Shown: in pieces, positions 38,520-48,019 of the stretch
Numbering within the stretch: position 1 is the stretch's first letter
Layout of the letters: every line of letters begins with the position of its first letter
Assembly (NCBI GenBank): GCA_024699225.1
Contig: JAILPZ010000009.1
Location: 17,990 to 81,989, forward strand
Source of the DNA: Sphaerochaetaceae bacterium
GTDB lineage: Bacteria > Spirochaetota > Spirochaetia > Sphaerochaetales > Sphaerochaetaceae
Reading direction: 5' to 3'
Length of the DNA stretch: 64,000 nt
Made by a program: the position numbers and the translations under genes
Notes under the pieces: model-generated
Told to the model about the DNA's origin: nothing
Database searches by the model: none
The model's input: the letters and a program-made list of their open reading frames with translations, nothing else

Positions 38520-38605
38520 GTGCCATCTCCACTTTTTTTAAGAATTGTATCAGACGTGTTGACAAAAACAAATGGATAATGTAATTTCATAACTGCGTAA
38601 AGCAA

Positions 38606-38679
38606 GGGATCTTGGTGAAGCTGGTTATCACGCCACCCTGTCACGGTGGAGGCCACGGGTTCGAGCCCCGTAGATCTCG
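38606..38679 (+). tRNA. tRNA-Asp (GTC)
   Basis: GGGATCT/AGATCTC acceptor; loop CTGTCAC; TTCGAGCC T-loop. Confidence 0.93.
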
Positions 38680-38686
38680 TAGATTT

Positions 38687-38722
38687 AACCCTTATAAGCA
38701 TCTGTCTTATAAGGGTTTTTTA
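38687..38722 (+). terminator. Intrinsic terminator after tRNA-Asp
   Basis: AACCCTTATAAGCATCTGTCTTATAAGGGTTTTTTATTAT. Confidence 0.88.
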
Positions 38723-39421
38723 TTATGGAACCAGGATCTGCCAGAGAATAGTAATCGGGACAATCAGAATAACGCTCAGCACAGCATTCATAGGCTTTGC
38801 CTTTGACAGACCGAACATGCGGACAGCTCCCATGAGGGTGAGCATACCGCCTGTGGCTATAAAGTTTGCATAAACTACGTCATTCATATACGGCATAAGA
38901 AGCTGAGCTGAAAAATAGAATAAAGAAAGGCTTAGGAGACTTGTGCCTCCTGCTATTGCAGCAACAGGTCCCAGTGTAGTTCCGAACATAAGGGAAGTAA
39001 TGAAGTCACAGACGGCCCTTCCCATAAGAAGGGAAGAATCTCCCGTCATGGATTCAGTCATGGATCCCATTATGCCGCCTCCTCCGAATCCCATCAGGAC
39101 TATAAGGACTGAAAGACTGCTTACGTCAAAATTCTGAGGACCCCTGAAGACCTTTCCCGTGAGCCTTAGAATGGTTGAATTGACATGCCCGTCAATATTC
39201 AGGGCGCTGCCTATGCAGTAGCTTGACACCACTGCGAGCATTACAGCACCGAGAATTTCCATTTTAGGAATCATATAAAGAGCAATTCCCATGGCCATTA
39301 TACTGACCACGCTGTTCATTTCTTTTTTGAAATTATCTGTAAGATGGCGGCCTATAAGCCCACCGGAAAGACCTCCGAGGGTAATGGCCGCCACATCAGT
39401 AAAAAGACCTACAGGTACCAA
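38723..39421 (-). CDS. DUF554-family membrane protein
   Basis: 232 aa polytopic; LGGLSGGLIGRHL; GSALNIDGHVNSTILRLTGKVF. Confidence 0.75.
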   Translation of the reverse strand: MVPVGLFTDVAAITLGGLSGGLIGRHLTDNFKKEMNSVVSIMAMGIALYMIPKMEILGAVMLAVVSSYCIGSALNIDGHVNSTILRLTGKVFRGPQNFDVSSLSVLIVLMGFGGGGIMGSMTESMTGDSSLLMGRAVCDFITSLMFGTTLGPVAAIAGGTSLLSLSLFYFSAQLLMPYMNDVVYANFIATGGMLTLMGAVRMFGLSKAKPMNAVLSVILIVPITILWQILVP

Positions 39422-40108
39422 TCAGCTGAATTCCTTAAGTCCTTCAATTGCATAGAGTCTTACAGGACATGAATCAAGACCCTTGATGTACATGGGTGCA
39501 AAGCTCACAAAGAAGGTATCACTCTTCAGCTGGTCAAGGTTCTTTACAACCTCCAGGAAGGTAATGTTCTTTGCCATACAGACATCATGGAAAGGTTTTA
39601 CGTCTTCGTTACAGTTTTCAATGGAAACACCGTCACCGAAACCAACACACTTTACTCCGTGGTCTACCATCCACTGTGCAGTCTCTCCGTTGACAAGAAG
39701 TCTCTTGTCTTCCGGTCCGTTTGTCTTCGGTGTAAAAGGAGCAAGCTTGTAAACTGAATCAAGAATAAGAATATCTCCGGGTTTTACCTTCTTTCCAAGA
39801 GCTTCATCAAGGTCCTTTGCACTGATGTGTGACAGAGGCTTGAGGTTCTTGAATTCGTAGTAGACTCCTCTGCCCATGAATGAGGTAAGTGGAAGGTCTG
39901 CCACACTTGCTCCATCTTCAAAATGATGATACGGACACTCACAATGGGTTCCCAAATGTGTCATGATATCAACATTTGTGTGGAAATCAGGGATTGCTCC
40001 GCCTGTATTGAATCTGTCCAGCTTACATCTTCTTGTCTCTGTTGCCGGATCGATATACTTTGTAAGATCAATGACTCTGAGGCCATTAAGTTCATAAACA
40101 CACTGCAT
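39422..40108 (-). CDS. Cyclase-family (kynurenine-formamidase-like) metal hydrolase
   Basis: VIDLTKYIDPATE; MTHLGTHCECPYHH; start 40108. Confidence 0.85.
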   Translation of the reverse strand: MQCVYELNGLRVIDLTKYIDPATETRRCKLDRFNTGGAIPDFHTNVDIMTHLGTHCECPYHHFEDGASVADLPLTSFMGRGVYYEFKNLKPLSHISAKDLDEALGKKVKPGDILILDSVYKLAPFTPKTNGPEDKRLLVNGETAQWMVDHGVKCVGFGDGVSIENCNEDVKPFHDVCMAKNITFLEVVKNLDQLKSDTFFVSFAPMYIKGLDSCPVRLYAIEGLKEFS

Positions 40109-40121
40109 CTGCTGCTTCTCC

Positions 40122-41045
40122 TTATTTCTGTGTTTTGTTTTTATTTTCAAGAGCATGTATTGATTTCACCAGCATCTCATGGAAAGGAACAGGGATTCCC
40201 TGTTCATGAGCTGCCTCAACAACACTGCCGCTGATTGTATCAACTTCAGATCTTCTGCCATCCCTGATGTCAGCATAGATTGAGGTAAGTCCGTTCGGTG
40301 CATTAATACATACGGTATCAACATCTTTGTATACCTCCTCAACATCAAAGCCAAGGCCAAGAGAATTGGCGACGTTAACTGCCTCAATGCACAGTTGCTT
40401 CATAAGATAGTTTGCATTTTCATCAGAATGAATGAATCCCAGAGGAACCTGGAAAAGAGCAGTCAGAGCTGAAGCAGATGTATTTGTAAACATCTTTTTC
40501 CAGACTGACTTCTGTACATTTGATTCTGTTTTGCATTCAAATCCGGATTCAGTAAATACAGAAGCAATTTTTTCCAGCTCTGCATTAACGCCGTCAAGCA
40601 GTCCTATGCAGGTAATTCCGCTTCCTCCGTGGTTTATTGTTCCCGGCTTTACCAGTGAGCTGTTATGCTGGGTTGAGCCGATTATTACGTGTTTTCTGTC
40701 TGCAAATTTCAGAAGTTTGCTTTCATGCCCTGCTCCGTTCTGAAGTGTCATGAGATAGGTATCAGGACCAATTATGTTTTTATTGCTTTCCAGTGCAGAA
40801 ACCGAAAACATGGATTTTACAAAAAGAACTACAAGATCCTGCTTGGGCATTCCTTTTGTATTTGACAACGCCATGGGTCTGTATACCGAAGAACTGCCGT
40901 CTTTCTCGTTAATGGTAACTCCATCTCTGTTGATGGTTTCAATTGTTACCGGGTTTACATCAACTACCGACACATCATTACAACGGGAAAGATATCCGCT
41001 GAAAAGGGAACCCATGGCCCCCGCTCCAAGAACTGTAATCCTCAT
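40122..41045 (-). CDS. Ketopantoate reductase (PanE/ApbA) family
   Basis: ITVLGAGAMGSLFSGYLSR; VWKKMFTNTSASALTALFQVPLG. Confidence 0.88.
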   Translation of the reverse strand: MRITVLGAGAMGSLFSGYLSRCNDVSVVDVNPVTIETINRDGVTINEKDGSSSVYRPMALSNTKGMPKQDLVVLFVKSMFSVSALESNKNIIGPDTYLMTLQNGAGHESKLLKFADRKHVIIGSTQHNSSLVKPGTINHGGSGITCIGLLDGVNAELEKIASVFTESGFECKTESNVQKSVWKKMFTNTSASALTALFQVPLGFIHSDENANYLMKQLCIEAVNVANSLGLGFDVEEVYKDVDTVCINAPNGLTSIYADIRDGRRSEVDTISGSVVEAAHEQGIPVPFHEMLVKSIHALENKNKTQK

Positions 41046-41122
41046 TCTCTCTCCTAATAAATTGACAGTTTCTAGTATATCTTCTTTTATTTAAAACACA
41101 AGCAAACTATAATGATAAATAT

Positions 41123-42010
41123 ATGGAGGAAACCGACATGAAGGGAATTTTTGTTGCTTCACTTACACCTTTTGATAAAGACGGGAAGTTAAATGCAGCT
41201 GCTCTTGAAAAGCTTATGGAAAGAAATCTGAAAGAAGGAGCTGCCGGATTCTTTATGGGAGGCTCAAGCGCTGAGTGCTTTCTTCTTACCCATGAGGAGA
41301 GAGTTGCAGCTTTTGAAGTTGCTTCACAGTTTAAAAACCGTACAGAGTTGATTGCCCATATCGGGGCCATAAGCACAGAGGAAGCTGTAAAATTCGGAAA
41401 AGAAGCAAAGGCTCTCGGATTCGGACACATTGCAGCAACGCCTCCGCTTTACTACGGATTTACTCCTAAAGAGATTGCATCATACTACTATGATATAGCT
41501 GATAAGGTTGGTATGCCTGTTATAGTTTATAACTTCCCGGGAAACACAAAAAAGGAATTTGACCTTTCAAATCCGGTATACAGAGAGCTGTTTACAAGCA
41601 GTGCAATAGAGGGTGTAAAACACACAAACCAGGTTGTATATCAGATGGAGAGGTTTTTAAATCTTAATCCCAGCCTTGTTGTTCTCAACGGTTTTGATGA
41701 AACAATGGTTGCTGGTCTTGCCCTTGGTGCCCACGGATCAATCGGAAGTACCTTCAACTGTATGCTTCCTCACTATCTTAAGATTTATAACGCATTTAAC
41801 AGCGGCGAGATTGCAAAAGCACGTGAAATGCAGCATAAGGCCAATACAATCATGGAGACGTTCTGTAATGTAGGATTGATTCCTGCTGTGAAATACGTTG
41901 TGTGTAAACAGGGAATAGATGTAGGCATTGCCCGCAGGCCGTTCGGAGAACTGTCACCTGAGGCAATGCGTATGGTCGATAAGGCTCTTGAAGAAAACCT
42001 TATCAAATAA
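41123..42010 (+). CDS. DapA/N-acetylneuraminate lyase superfamily aldolase
   Basis: FVASLTPFDKDGKLN; GGSSAECFLLTHEER; MPVIVYNFPGNT; EGVKHTNQVVYQMER; NGFDETMVAGLALGAHGSIGSTFN. Confidence 0.88.
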   Translation: MEETDMKGIFVASLTPFDKDGKLNAAALEKLMERNLKEGAAGFFMGGSSAECFLLTHEERVAAFEVASQFKNRTELIAHIGAISTEEAVKFGKEAKALGFGHIAATPPLYYGFTPKEIASYYYDIADKVGMPVIVYNFPGNTKKEFDLSNPVYRELFTSSAIEGVKHTNQVVYQMERFLNLNPSLVVLNGFDETMVAGLALGAHGSIGSTFNCMLPHYLKIYNAFNSGEIAKAREMQHKANTIMETFCNVGLIPAVKYVVCKQGIDVGIARRPFGELSPEAMRMVDKALEENLIK

Positions 42011-42329
42011 ACTCATCCCTCATAGGGGTGAAAATATCAAGAAGTATGCCTTCTTCTATACAAAGGCAGCCGTGTTCCGTATCAGGATCAACTTCAACGG
42101 ATTCTCCGGCATGGAGGATCCGTTTTTCATCTTTAACTGAATACTCAAAAACACCGCTCTTAACATAGGATATCTGTGTGTGCGGATGAGTGTGTACACT
42201 GCCGCATGAACCCTTGTCAAAGTGCATTTCGACAAGCATGACATCCTTGCTGTAGGCAAGGACTTTACGTGAAAGCCCCTGCCCCAGATCTTTTTCCTTA
42301 ATATCTTTCTTCTGCACAAAACAGGACAT
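42003..42329 (-). CDS. Single cupin-domain protein (KdgF-like by eye)
   Basis: SVHTHPHTQISYVKSGVFEYSV; DPDTEHGCLCIEEGILLDIFTPMRDEFI. Confidence 0.78.
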   Translation of the reverse strand: MSCFVQKKDIKEKDLGQGLSRKVLAYSKDVMLVEMHFDKGSCGSVHTHPHTQISYVKSGVFEYSVKDEKRILHAGESVEVDPDTEHGCLCIEEGILLDIFTPMRDEFI

Positions 42330-42343
42330 TTATATCTCCTGAA

Positions 42344-43762
42344 TCAGACAGCCATTCCAAGTGCATTTGGAATCAGGAGAGAGAATGAAGGAATAAATGT
42401 TACTGCCATGAGCGTTGCAAACATGACAAGGAACATAGGAAGAAGAGCCTTTGTTGTCTTCTCTATTGTTGTTCCACCGACTGCACATCCGACAAACAGG
42501 GCACTTCCTACAGGAGGGGTACAGAGACCTGTGGCAAGGTTAAGGATGAGCATAATACCAAAGTGGATAGGACTCATTCCTATAGCCGGGTTTGTTACAA
42601 CCGGAAGAAGAATCGGAGTCATGATCAGGATAAGCGGAGCCATATCCATGAAACAACCGAGAAGCAGAAGAATAAGGTTAATGATGATCAGAAGAATATA
42701 CTTGTTGTCAGTAATTGAAAGCAGTGCATTTGTAAGCATTGCAGGAATTCTGAGTGCTGTCATCATGTATGCAAAAGCCTTGGCTGTAGCAAGAAGTGTC
42801 ATAACAACTGCCAGGGTCTTAAGAGAATTTTTGAGAACCTTCGGGAAGTTTTTAATCTTATCCTTTTTATAAACAACATAGGTAAGAAGGAATGTATAAA
42901 CACATGCAATAGCTGAACTTTCAGTAGCAGTGAAGATACCGACAGCAACACCAACCATAATAATAACAAGTGTCATCATAGGAAGAATTGCATCCAGAAC
43001 TATTTGCATACATTTTCCCATTTCAACTGTAAACAGCGGAGTTCTGACTACAGCCCAGGTTTCCGGATTCTTTCTTGCAGACCATTTTCCGCCCTTAGAG
43101 AACTTCATCCAGCGAACCCTGTCTCCGGCTCCAATCTTATCACCCTTGGGGAAGTTGTACTTGAATCTCATAAGGAAACACATGAACATGAGTGCGCCAC
43201 CGAGAAGAATTCCCGGGAAAATACCGGCCATGAACATGGAACCGATTGAGACTCCTGCACCGGCTGCAAGGGCATAAATAACCATGTTGTGGCTTGGCGG
43301 GATAAGAACACCCTCACAAGCAGTGGTTACAGTAAGTGCAACTGCAAACTCCTTTGAATATCCCTGTTTAACCTGAAGCGGAATAACAATGGCTCCGAGA
43401 GAGCTGACATCAGCAACAGCAGAACCTGAAACACCGCCGAAGAACATGGAGTCAAGACAGTTTACATAAGCAAGACCGCCACGGAATCTTCCGACAACGA
43501 GGTTTGCGAGTGCAACAATTTTATCTGATATTTCACCTACACTCATGATCTCACCCATGAGGATAAAGAAAGGAATGGAGAGAAGTGAAATATTATTAAC
43601 ACCGTCAATCATCATTCTGATGAGGGTAGTAAGGTTTGTGCCCTCAATAAGAGCTGCAGCACATGTACTCAGAAGAAGTGAGAATGTTACAGGTATCTTG
43701 AGGAACATCAGCAGAAAGAATCCGCCAATAAGAACTATGGTAGCTAATGTGGAGATTGACAT
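42344..43762 (-). CDS. dctM: TRAP transporter large permease (DctM)
   Basis: MLILNLATGLCTPPVGSALFVGCAVG; 472 aa polytopic. Confidence 0.92.
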   Translation of the reverse strand: MSISTLATIVLIGGFFLLMFLKIPVTFSLLLSTCAAALIEGTNLTTLIRMMIDGVNNISLLSIPFFILMGEIMSVGEISDKIVALANLVVGRFRGGLAYVNCLDSMFFGGVSGSAVADVSSLGAIVIPLQVKQGYSKEFAVALTVTTACEGVLIPPSHNMVIYALAAGAGVSIGSMFMAGIFPGILLGGALMFMCFLMRFKYNFPKGDKIGAGDRVRWMKFSKGGKWSARKNPETWAVVRTPLFTVEMGKCMQIVLDAILPMMTLVIIMVGVAVGIFTATESSAIACVYTFLLTYVVYKKDKIKNFPKVLKNSLKTLAVVMTLLATAKAFAYMMTALRIPAMLTNALLSITDNKYILLIIINLILLLLGCFMDMAPLILIMTPILLPVVTNPAIGMSPIHFGIMLILNLATGLCTPPVGSALFVGCAVGGTTIEKTTKALLPMFLVMFATLMAVTFIPSFSLLIPNALGMAV

Positions 43763-44385
43763 TATTTAACCTCCTTGTTTTTTTTATCTCGCTCTTTTAC
43801 AAGCTCAACATAGTCTATATCCTTTTCTGAATAATACAGATCATCCGGTTTGAGGACACCTGTCAGGAAAAGAATAGAGTCAAATGTCATTAGAAAACCT
43901 GCAATAGGAGCCGGAGAATACTGTACCCATGTAGGAAGTCCTGTCATGGGAAGTGTTCCTGTTACGCGCATAAGCTTTGAAACGTAGCTTGCTCCATAAA
44001 TGAGCAGAAGCAAACCACAAAGGAGCGTAGCAAAGTCTGAAAGGATATCCAGAGCCTTTCTGATTTTGGGGTTTTTAATTTTTGAATATAAAACAGTAAC
44101 ACATACATGCATGTGGTCTCTTACTCCAACTGCACATGCAATGAATGAGAACAGAATAACCATAAGTCTGGGGACTTCTTCTGCCCATCCTATTCCTGTG
44201 TTAAAAACATAGCGGAGAACAACTGTAAAAAACAGAATTGCAAGCATAGCAATTTCAGCTATCTGCGCTATTGTGAGAACAACCTTGTGTGCCCAGTGGT
44301 TTGCAAGGATAATTGTCCCCTTAAATCCCGGAGCTGTCCTTACAAGCTTATTCTCTTTCAGCCATTTTCGTGTATTATCTTTCAT
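43762..44385 (-). CDS. dctQ: TRAP transporter small permease (DctQ)
   Basis: Between dctP and dctM; four TM; RBS AAGAGGT before ATG 44385. Confidence 0.87.
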   Translation of the reverse strand: MKDNTRKWLKENKLVRTAPGFKGTIILANHWAHKVVLTIAQIAEIAMLAILFFTVVLRYVFNTGIGWAEEVPRLMVILFSFIACAVGVRDHMHVCVTVLYSKIKNPKIRKALDILSDFATLLCGLLLLIYGASYVSKLMRVTGTLPMTGLPTWVQYSPAPIAGFLMTFDSILFLTGVLKPDDLYYSEKDIDYVELVKERDKKNKEVK

Positions 44386-44406
44386 TTTTACCTCTTGGCG
44401 TGTGAA

Positions 44407-44436
44407 CAAAAAAGGGGTGACCGCCGAAGCGGTCAC
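44407..44436 (-). terminator. Intrinsic terminator/attenuator between dctP and dctQ
   Basis: Minus strand GTGACCGCTTCGGCGGTCACCCCTTTTTTT. Confidence 0.85.
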
Positions 44437-44463
44437 TCTTTCTTGAAATACAAGAAAAACAAA

Positions 44464-45468
44464 TCAATACTTTGTAGCCTTGATCTGTGCAATTATATCC
44501 TCGTAACCTGCGCCATACTTTGCGTAGATAGGAGCTACAGCGTCCTGGAAAGTCTTAAGCTCAGCAAGAGATGGCTCATAAACAGTATTACCGTTTCCTC
44601 TGACGCCAGCTTCTGCTTCTTTTTCCATTGCCTTCCATGCTGCAATTTCATATTCCTGTGTTTCCTTTGCACAAGCCTTGATTATAGCAATATCAGATTC
44701 TGAAACACCTGCATTCTTAAGAGCAGCAACAGAACCGAGAAGAATCTCAGGAACTCTTGTATGTGCATCAAGACAGTAGTAAGTAGCTACTTCGTAGTCG
44801 CCCTTTGAGTAGTATGTCGGCCAGTTATTCTCTGCACCGTCAATAACACCCTGCTGAACAGCTGAGTAAATGTCGTTAGGACCAATACCTGTGATAGGAG
44901 TACCACCACAAAGTCTTACGATCTCACACATCATTTCGTTATTCTGCATTCTGATTTTGAGACCCTTGAGGTCTGAAGCCTGGTGAACAGCTTTTGTTGT
45001 ATAGAAACTTCTTGATCCACTGTCATACCAGCAGAGGCCGATAAGTCCAGAACCGCTCTCTTCTACAGCATCAAGCATTCCCTGTCCGATTTCTCCGTTA
45101 AGAACTGCCCACATGTGGTCAGTGCTGTTATAAAGATATGGAAGCTGAATTACGTTAAGAGCTGGTACATAACTTGCAACAGGAGATGCAGAAACACGTG
45201 CGAATGCACAGTCACCAATCTGCATTGCTTCAATAGCACCGGTCTCTTCACCATAGAGAGTTCCGTTTGAGTAAACTTCAATCTTTACTCTTCCATCTGT
45301 CCTCTCCTCAACAAGTCTTGCAAATTCCTTATCTGCCATTGTTGTCGGATAACCATCTACGTGAACTTCTGAAAGTTTCAGTGTGACAGTTTTTTTTGCT
45401 CCGCATGAAACCAATACAAGGCAACAAACAAGAGCCAAAACAACCAGAACTACAGTTGCTTTCTTCAT
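44464..45468 (-). CDS. dctP: TRAP transporter substrate-binding protein (DctP)
   Basis: Lipobox LVSC; LKGLKIRMQNNEMMCEIVRLCGGTPITG; VQQGVIDGAENNWPTY. Confidence 0.92.
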   Translation of the reverse strand: MKKATVVLVVLALVCCLVLVSCGAKKTVTLKLSEVHVDGYPTTMADKEFARLVEERTDGRVKIEVYSNGTLYGEETGAIEAMQIGDCAFARVSASPVASYVPALNVIQLPYLYNSTDHMWAVLNGEIGQGMLDAVEESGSGLIGLCWYDSGSRSFYTTKAVHQASDLKGLKIRMQNNEMMCEIVRLCGGTPITGIGPNDIYSAVQQGVIDGAENNWPTYYSKGDYEVATYYCLDAHTRVPEILLGSVAALKNAGVSESDIAIIKACAKETQEYEIAAWKAMEKEAEAGVRGNGNTVYEPSLAELKTFQDAVAPIYAKYGAGYEDIIAQIKATKY

Positions 45469-45858
45469 TTTTCCTCCTACGGCAAGCCATTATGCCTGCC
45501 TCTTTTCGGCCGAGCCGAATTAAATATAATTAGCTGAGAATATAAAGATTATAGTAACAGTCAGCCATAAAAATTATCACATACGAAAAATCAGCATGCA
45601 AGAAGAATAAATTTATACTAAAGCGAACAACATTTGAACTATATTTATTACACAGGTACATCACCAAAAAAATCCGTCCAACTTTACTGAATTTGCATCC
45701 ATAAACACATTTAAAATGCATAATAATACCGCATAGTAATGATTAACTATAAAATAAATCCTTTTTCTGATAGAACTTGTATTTCTATTGACAATTTATA
45801 ACTATATAACAAATAATATCGTATCCGGTGAATTGCACCGCCAAAAGGATAAACAAAG

Positions 45859-47562
45859 ATGAATGAAACATGGGAGGAACTTGTTCCTTACAAAGGAAGC
45901 TTCTTTAACGGTGAGTGGCCTACTGTAACTGAAATGTTTAATATTACGCTTTCACGTTTTCCTGAAAGGCCCTGCTTTACATTTTATAACCCTGACAGAA
46001 TCAGTTACTCATATAACGATGTTAAAAATATGGTTTCAAGAATTGCATCTGCCATGATTGAGGACGGGGTTGGCAGAGGAGACAGAGTTCTTCTTAACGG
46101 AAAGAATTCTATTGAGTGGGCACTTGGATACCTGGCCATAAATTACTGCGGTGCTGTTGTTGTTCCAATTGACAATCAGATGGATATAAGCCGCTGTGAG
46201 CAGTTATCTGAATTTGCAGGCTGCTCCTATGTTCTTGCTGATGCTGATGTTCTGGACAAATTTGACAGAATGAACAGCTGGTTCAGAAAGCTTAAGGGCA
46301 TGATGAGTCTTTTAGGCAGCTCTGAGACAGCTGAGAGCATAATGAACGCTCAGCCTTCTGAGATTGTTAACCATGTCTTTACTTCAGATGAGGATCTTGC
46401 AGCCCTTCTTTTTACAAGCGGAACCACAGGAAACGAAAAGGCAGTCATGCTTACAAACAGAAATATTGTTTCTGATACATATCTTGTGGCAGACGGTATG
46501 GGATGTACAGAAAAAGATACTCTGTATGCCCTTCTCCCCCTCCATCACAGCTACTGCTGTACCACAGTTCTTTTAGAGTCTATCAAGCATGGTGCAGAGT
46601 GTCTGTTCGGACACGGAATTATAATCAGCCACATGCTTAAAGACCTCAAAAACGGACACGTTACCATCTTCATGGGAATTCCTCTTCTTTACAATAAGCT
46701 CCTTGCAGGTATTGAAAGAGGCATGGAGAAGAAGGGAACGTTTGTTAATAAAATGCTCCACATCATGATGAGTATAAACGGCTTTACCAAGCAGCGCTTT
46801 AACATTACTCCGTTTAAGGCTTTCTTCAGAAAAAAGATTCTTGCTCAGCTTGGTCTGGACCATAATAACTTTCTTATCTGCGGAGCCGGTCCTCTGGCCC
46901 CTGAAGTATTTAAAAAGTACAACCAGCTCGGTCTTGATTTTGTACAGGGCTACGGCCTTACAGAATGTGCACCTGTTGTAACACTGAATCCAAAAGAGCA
47001 CTTTAAGACAGCTTCAATAGGAAAAGCACTTAAGGGCATGGATGTAATAATTGCAAATGCAGATGCAAACGGAATAGGAGAAATCAGAGTTAAGGGACCG
47101 AACGTAACTCCCGGCTACTATACCGACAGGGAACATACTGCAGAGCTTTTTGATGAGAACGGATATCTTAAGACAGGAGACCTTGGCCGCATGGACAGTG
47201 AAGGATACTTCTTCATCTGTGGCAGAGCCAAGAACATTATTGTTACCGAAGGTGGCAAGAATGTTTATCCTGAAGAGATTGAAGACCATTTCCAGACAGA
47301 CAGCGCGATTGAGCAGATTATGGTTCGCGGCTTTATTGAAGACAAGGCTGTCCCTTCTGAAAAGATTGAAGCTGTTATCTTCCCTTCAGAAGATTATTAC
47401 AGAGGCTCAAGCAAAGAAGAGATTGAAGCTGACATCAGAGACCATGTGAAGAAGGTAAATGCTACACTTCCTTCCTATAAGAAAATTGAGAAGATAACCA
47501 TTCTTGAAGAAAGAATGAAAGAGACAACAACCAGAAAGATTAAAAGGAATACGGTTGCTTAA
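45859..47562 (+). CDS. AMP-dependent synthetase/acyl-CoA ligase
   Basis: LLFTSGTTGNEKAVMLTNRN; GYGLTECAPVVTLNP; YLKTGDLGRMDSEGYFFICGRAKNIIV. Confidence 0.93.
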   Translation: MNETWEELVPYKGSFFNGEWPTVTEMFNITLSRFPERPCFTFYNPDRISYSYNDVKNMVSRIASAMIEDGVGRGDRVLLNGKNSIEWALGYLAINYCGAVVVPIDNQMDISRCEQLSEFAGCSYVLADADVLDKFDRMNSWFRKLKGMMSLLGSSETAESIMNAQPSEIVNHVFTSDEDLAALLFTSGTTGNEKAVMLTNRNIVSDTYLVADGMGCTEKDTLYALLPLHHSYCCTTVLLESIKHGAECLFGHGIIISHMLKDLKNGHVTIFMGIPLLYNKLLAGIERGMEKKGTFVNKMLHIMMSINGFTKQRFNITPFKAFFRKKILAQLGLDHNNFLICGAGPLAPEVFKKYNQLGLDFVQGYGLTECAPVVTLNPKEHFKTASIGKALKGMDVIIANADANGIGEIRVKGPNVTPGYYTDREHTAELFDENGYLKTGDLGRMDSEGYFFICGRAKNIIVTEGGKNVYPEEIEDHFQTDSAIEQIMVRGFIEDKAVPSEKIEAVIFPSEDYYRGSSKEEIEADIRDHVKKVNATLPSYKKIEKITILEERMKETTTRKIKRNTVA

Positions 47563-47941
47563 GAATTGAAAGTAAGCTGATCTATCTCTTCCTGACTTAA
47601 TCCCGCCCTCTTGAAGTAAGAAACGGCACACTGGGTAAGATCTACATGGTTTTCTGCTATAACTCCGGATTCACCGTTATCAAGATATGCATAGTTTCCA
47701 ACTACAGGAAGAATAAAAGACTGATTTTCAAATGTAACTTTTACAATATCGCCAAGAGAAAATCCCGTTACCTCCAGAAATTCCTGGCTGCTTGGGTAGA
47801 TTCTAATTCTTCTTCCGTATTTATTGTAACAGAATAAGAACCGTCACTACTTTTGAGTACTTCCTCTTTCTTTTGTCCGCCACATGAAATAAGCAGGACA
47901 AGAATCAGAAGCACTGACAGACCTTTAATCAGTTTCTTCAT
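47559..47941 (-). pseudogene. Frameshifted lipoprotein gene
   Basis: Frame 1: MKKLIKGLSVLLILVLLISCGGQKKEEVLKSSDGSYSVTINTEEELESTQAARNFWR*; continues in another frame: EFLEVTGFSLGDIVKVTFENQSFILPVVGNYAYLDNGESGVIAENHVDLTQCAVSYFKRAGLSQEEIDQLTFNS*. Confidence 0.7.
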
Positions 47942-48019
47942 ATTTAAAATGTTAACTTTCATTTTATGGGTGGTAAATCAAACATTTCTATTTACAGAAA
48001 TTATGTTTATAATTCAGGT

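Noticed and set aside
38516-38701. 61-aa minus ORF and overlapping plus ORFs at 38612/38646
   Set aside because: They cover tRNA-Asp and its terminator.
47780-47795. Programmed -1 frameshift in the lipoprotein gene
   Set aside because: No X XXY YYZ heptamer in frame at the junction, so indel is the simpler explanation.
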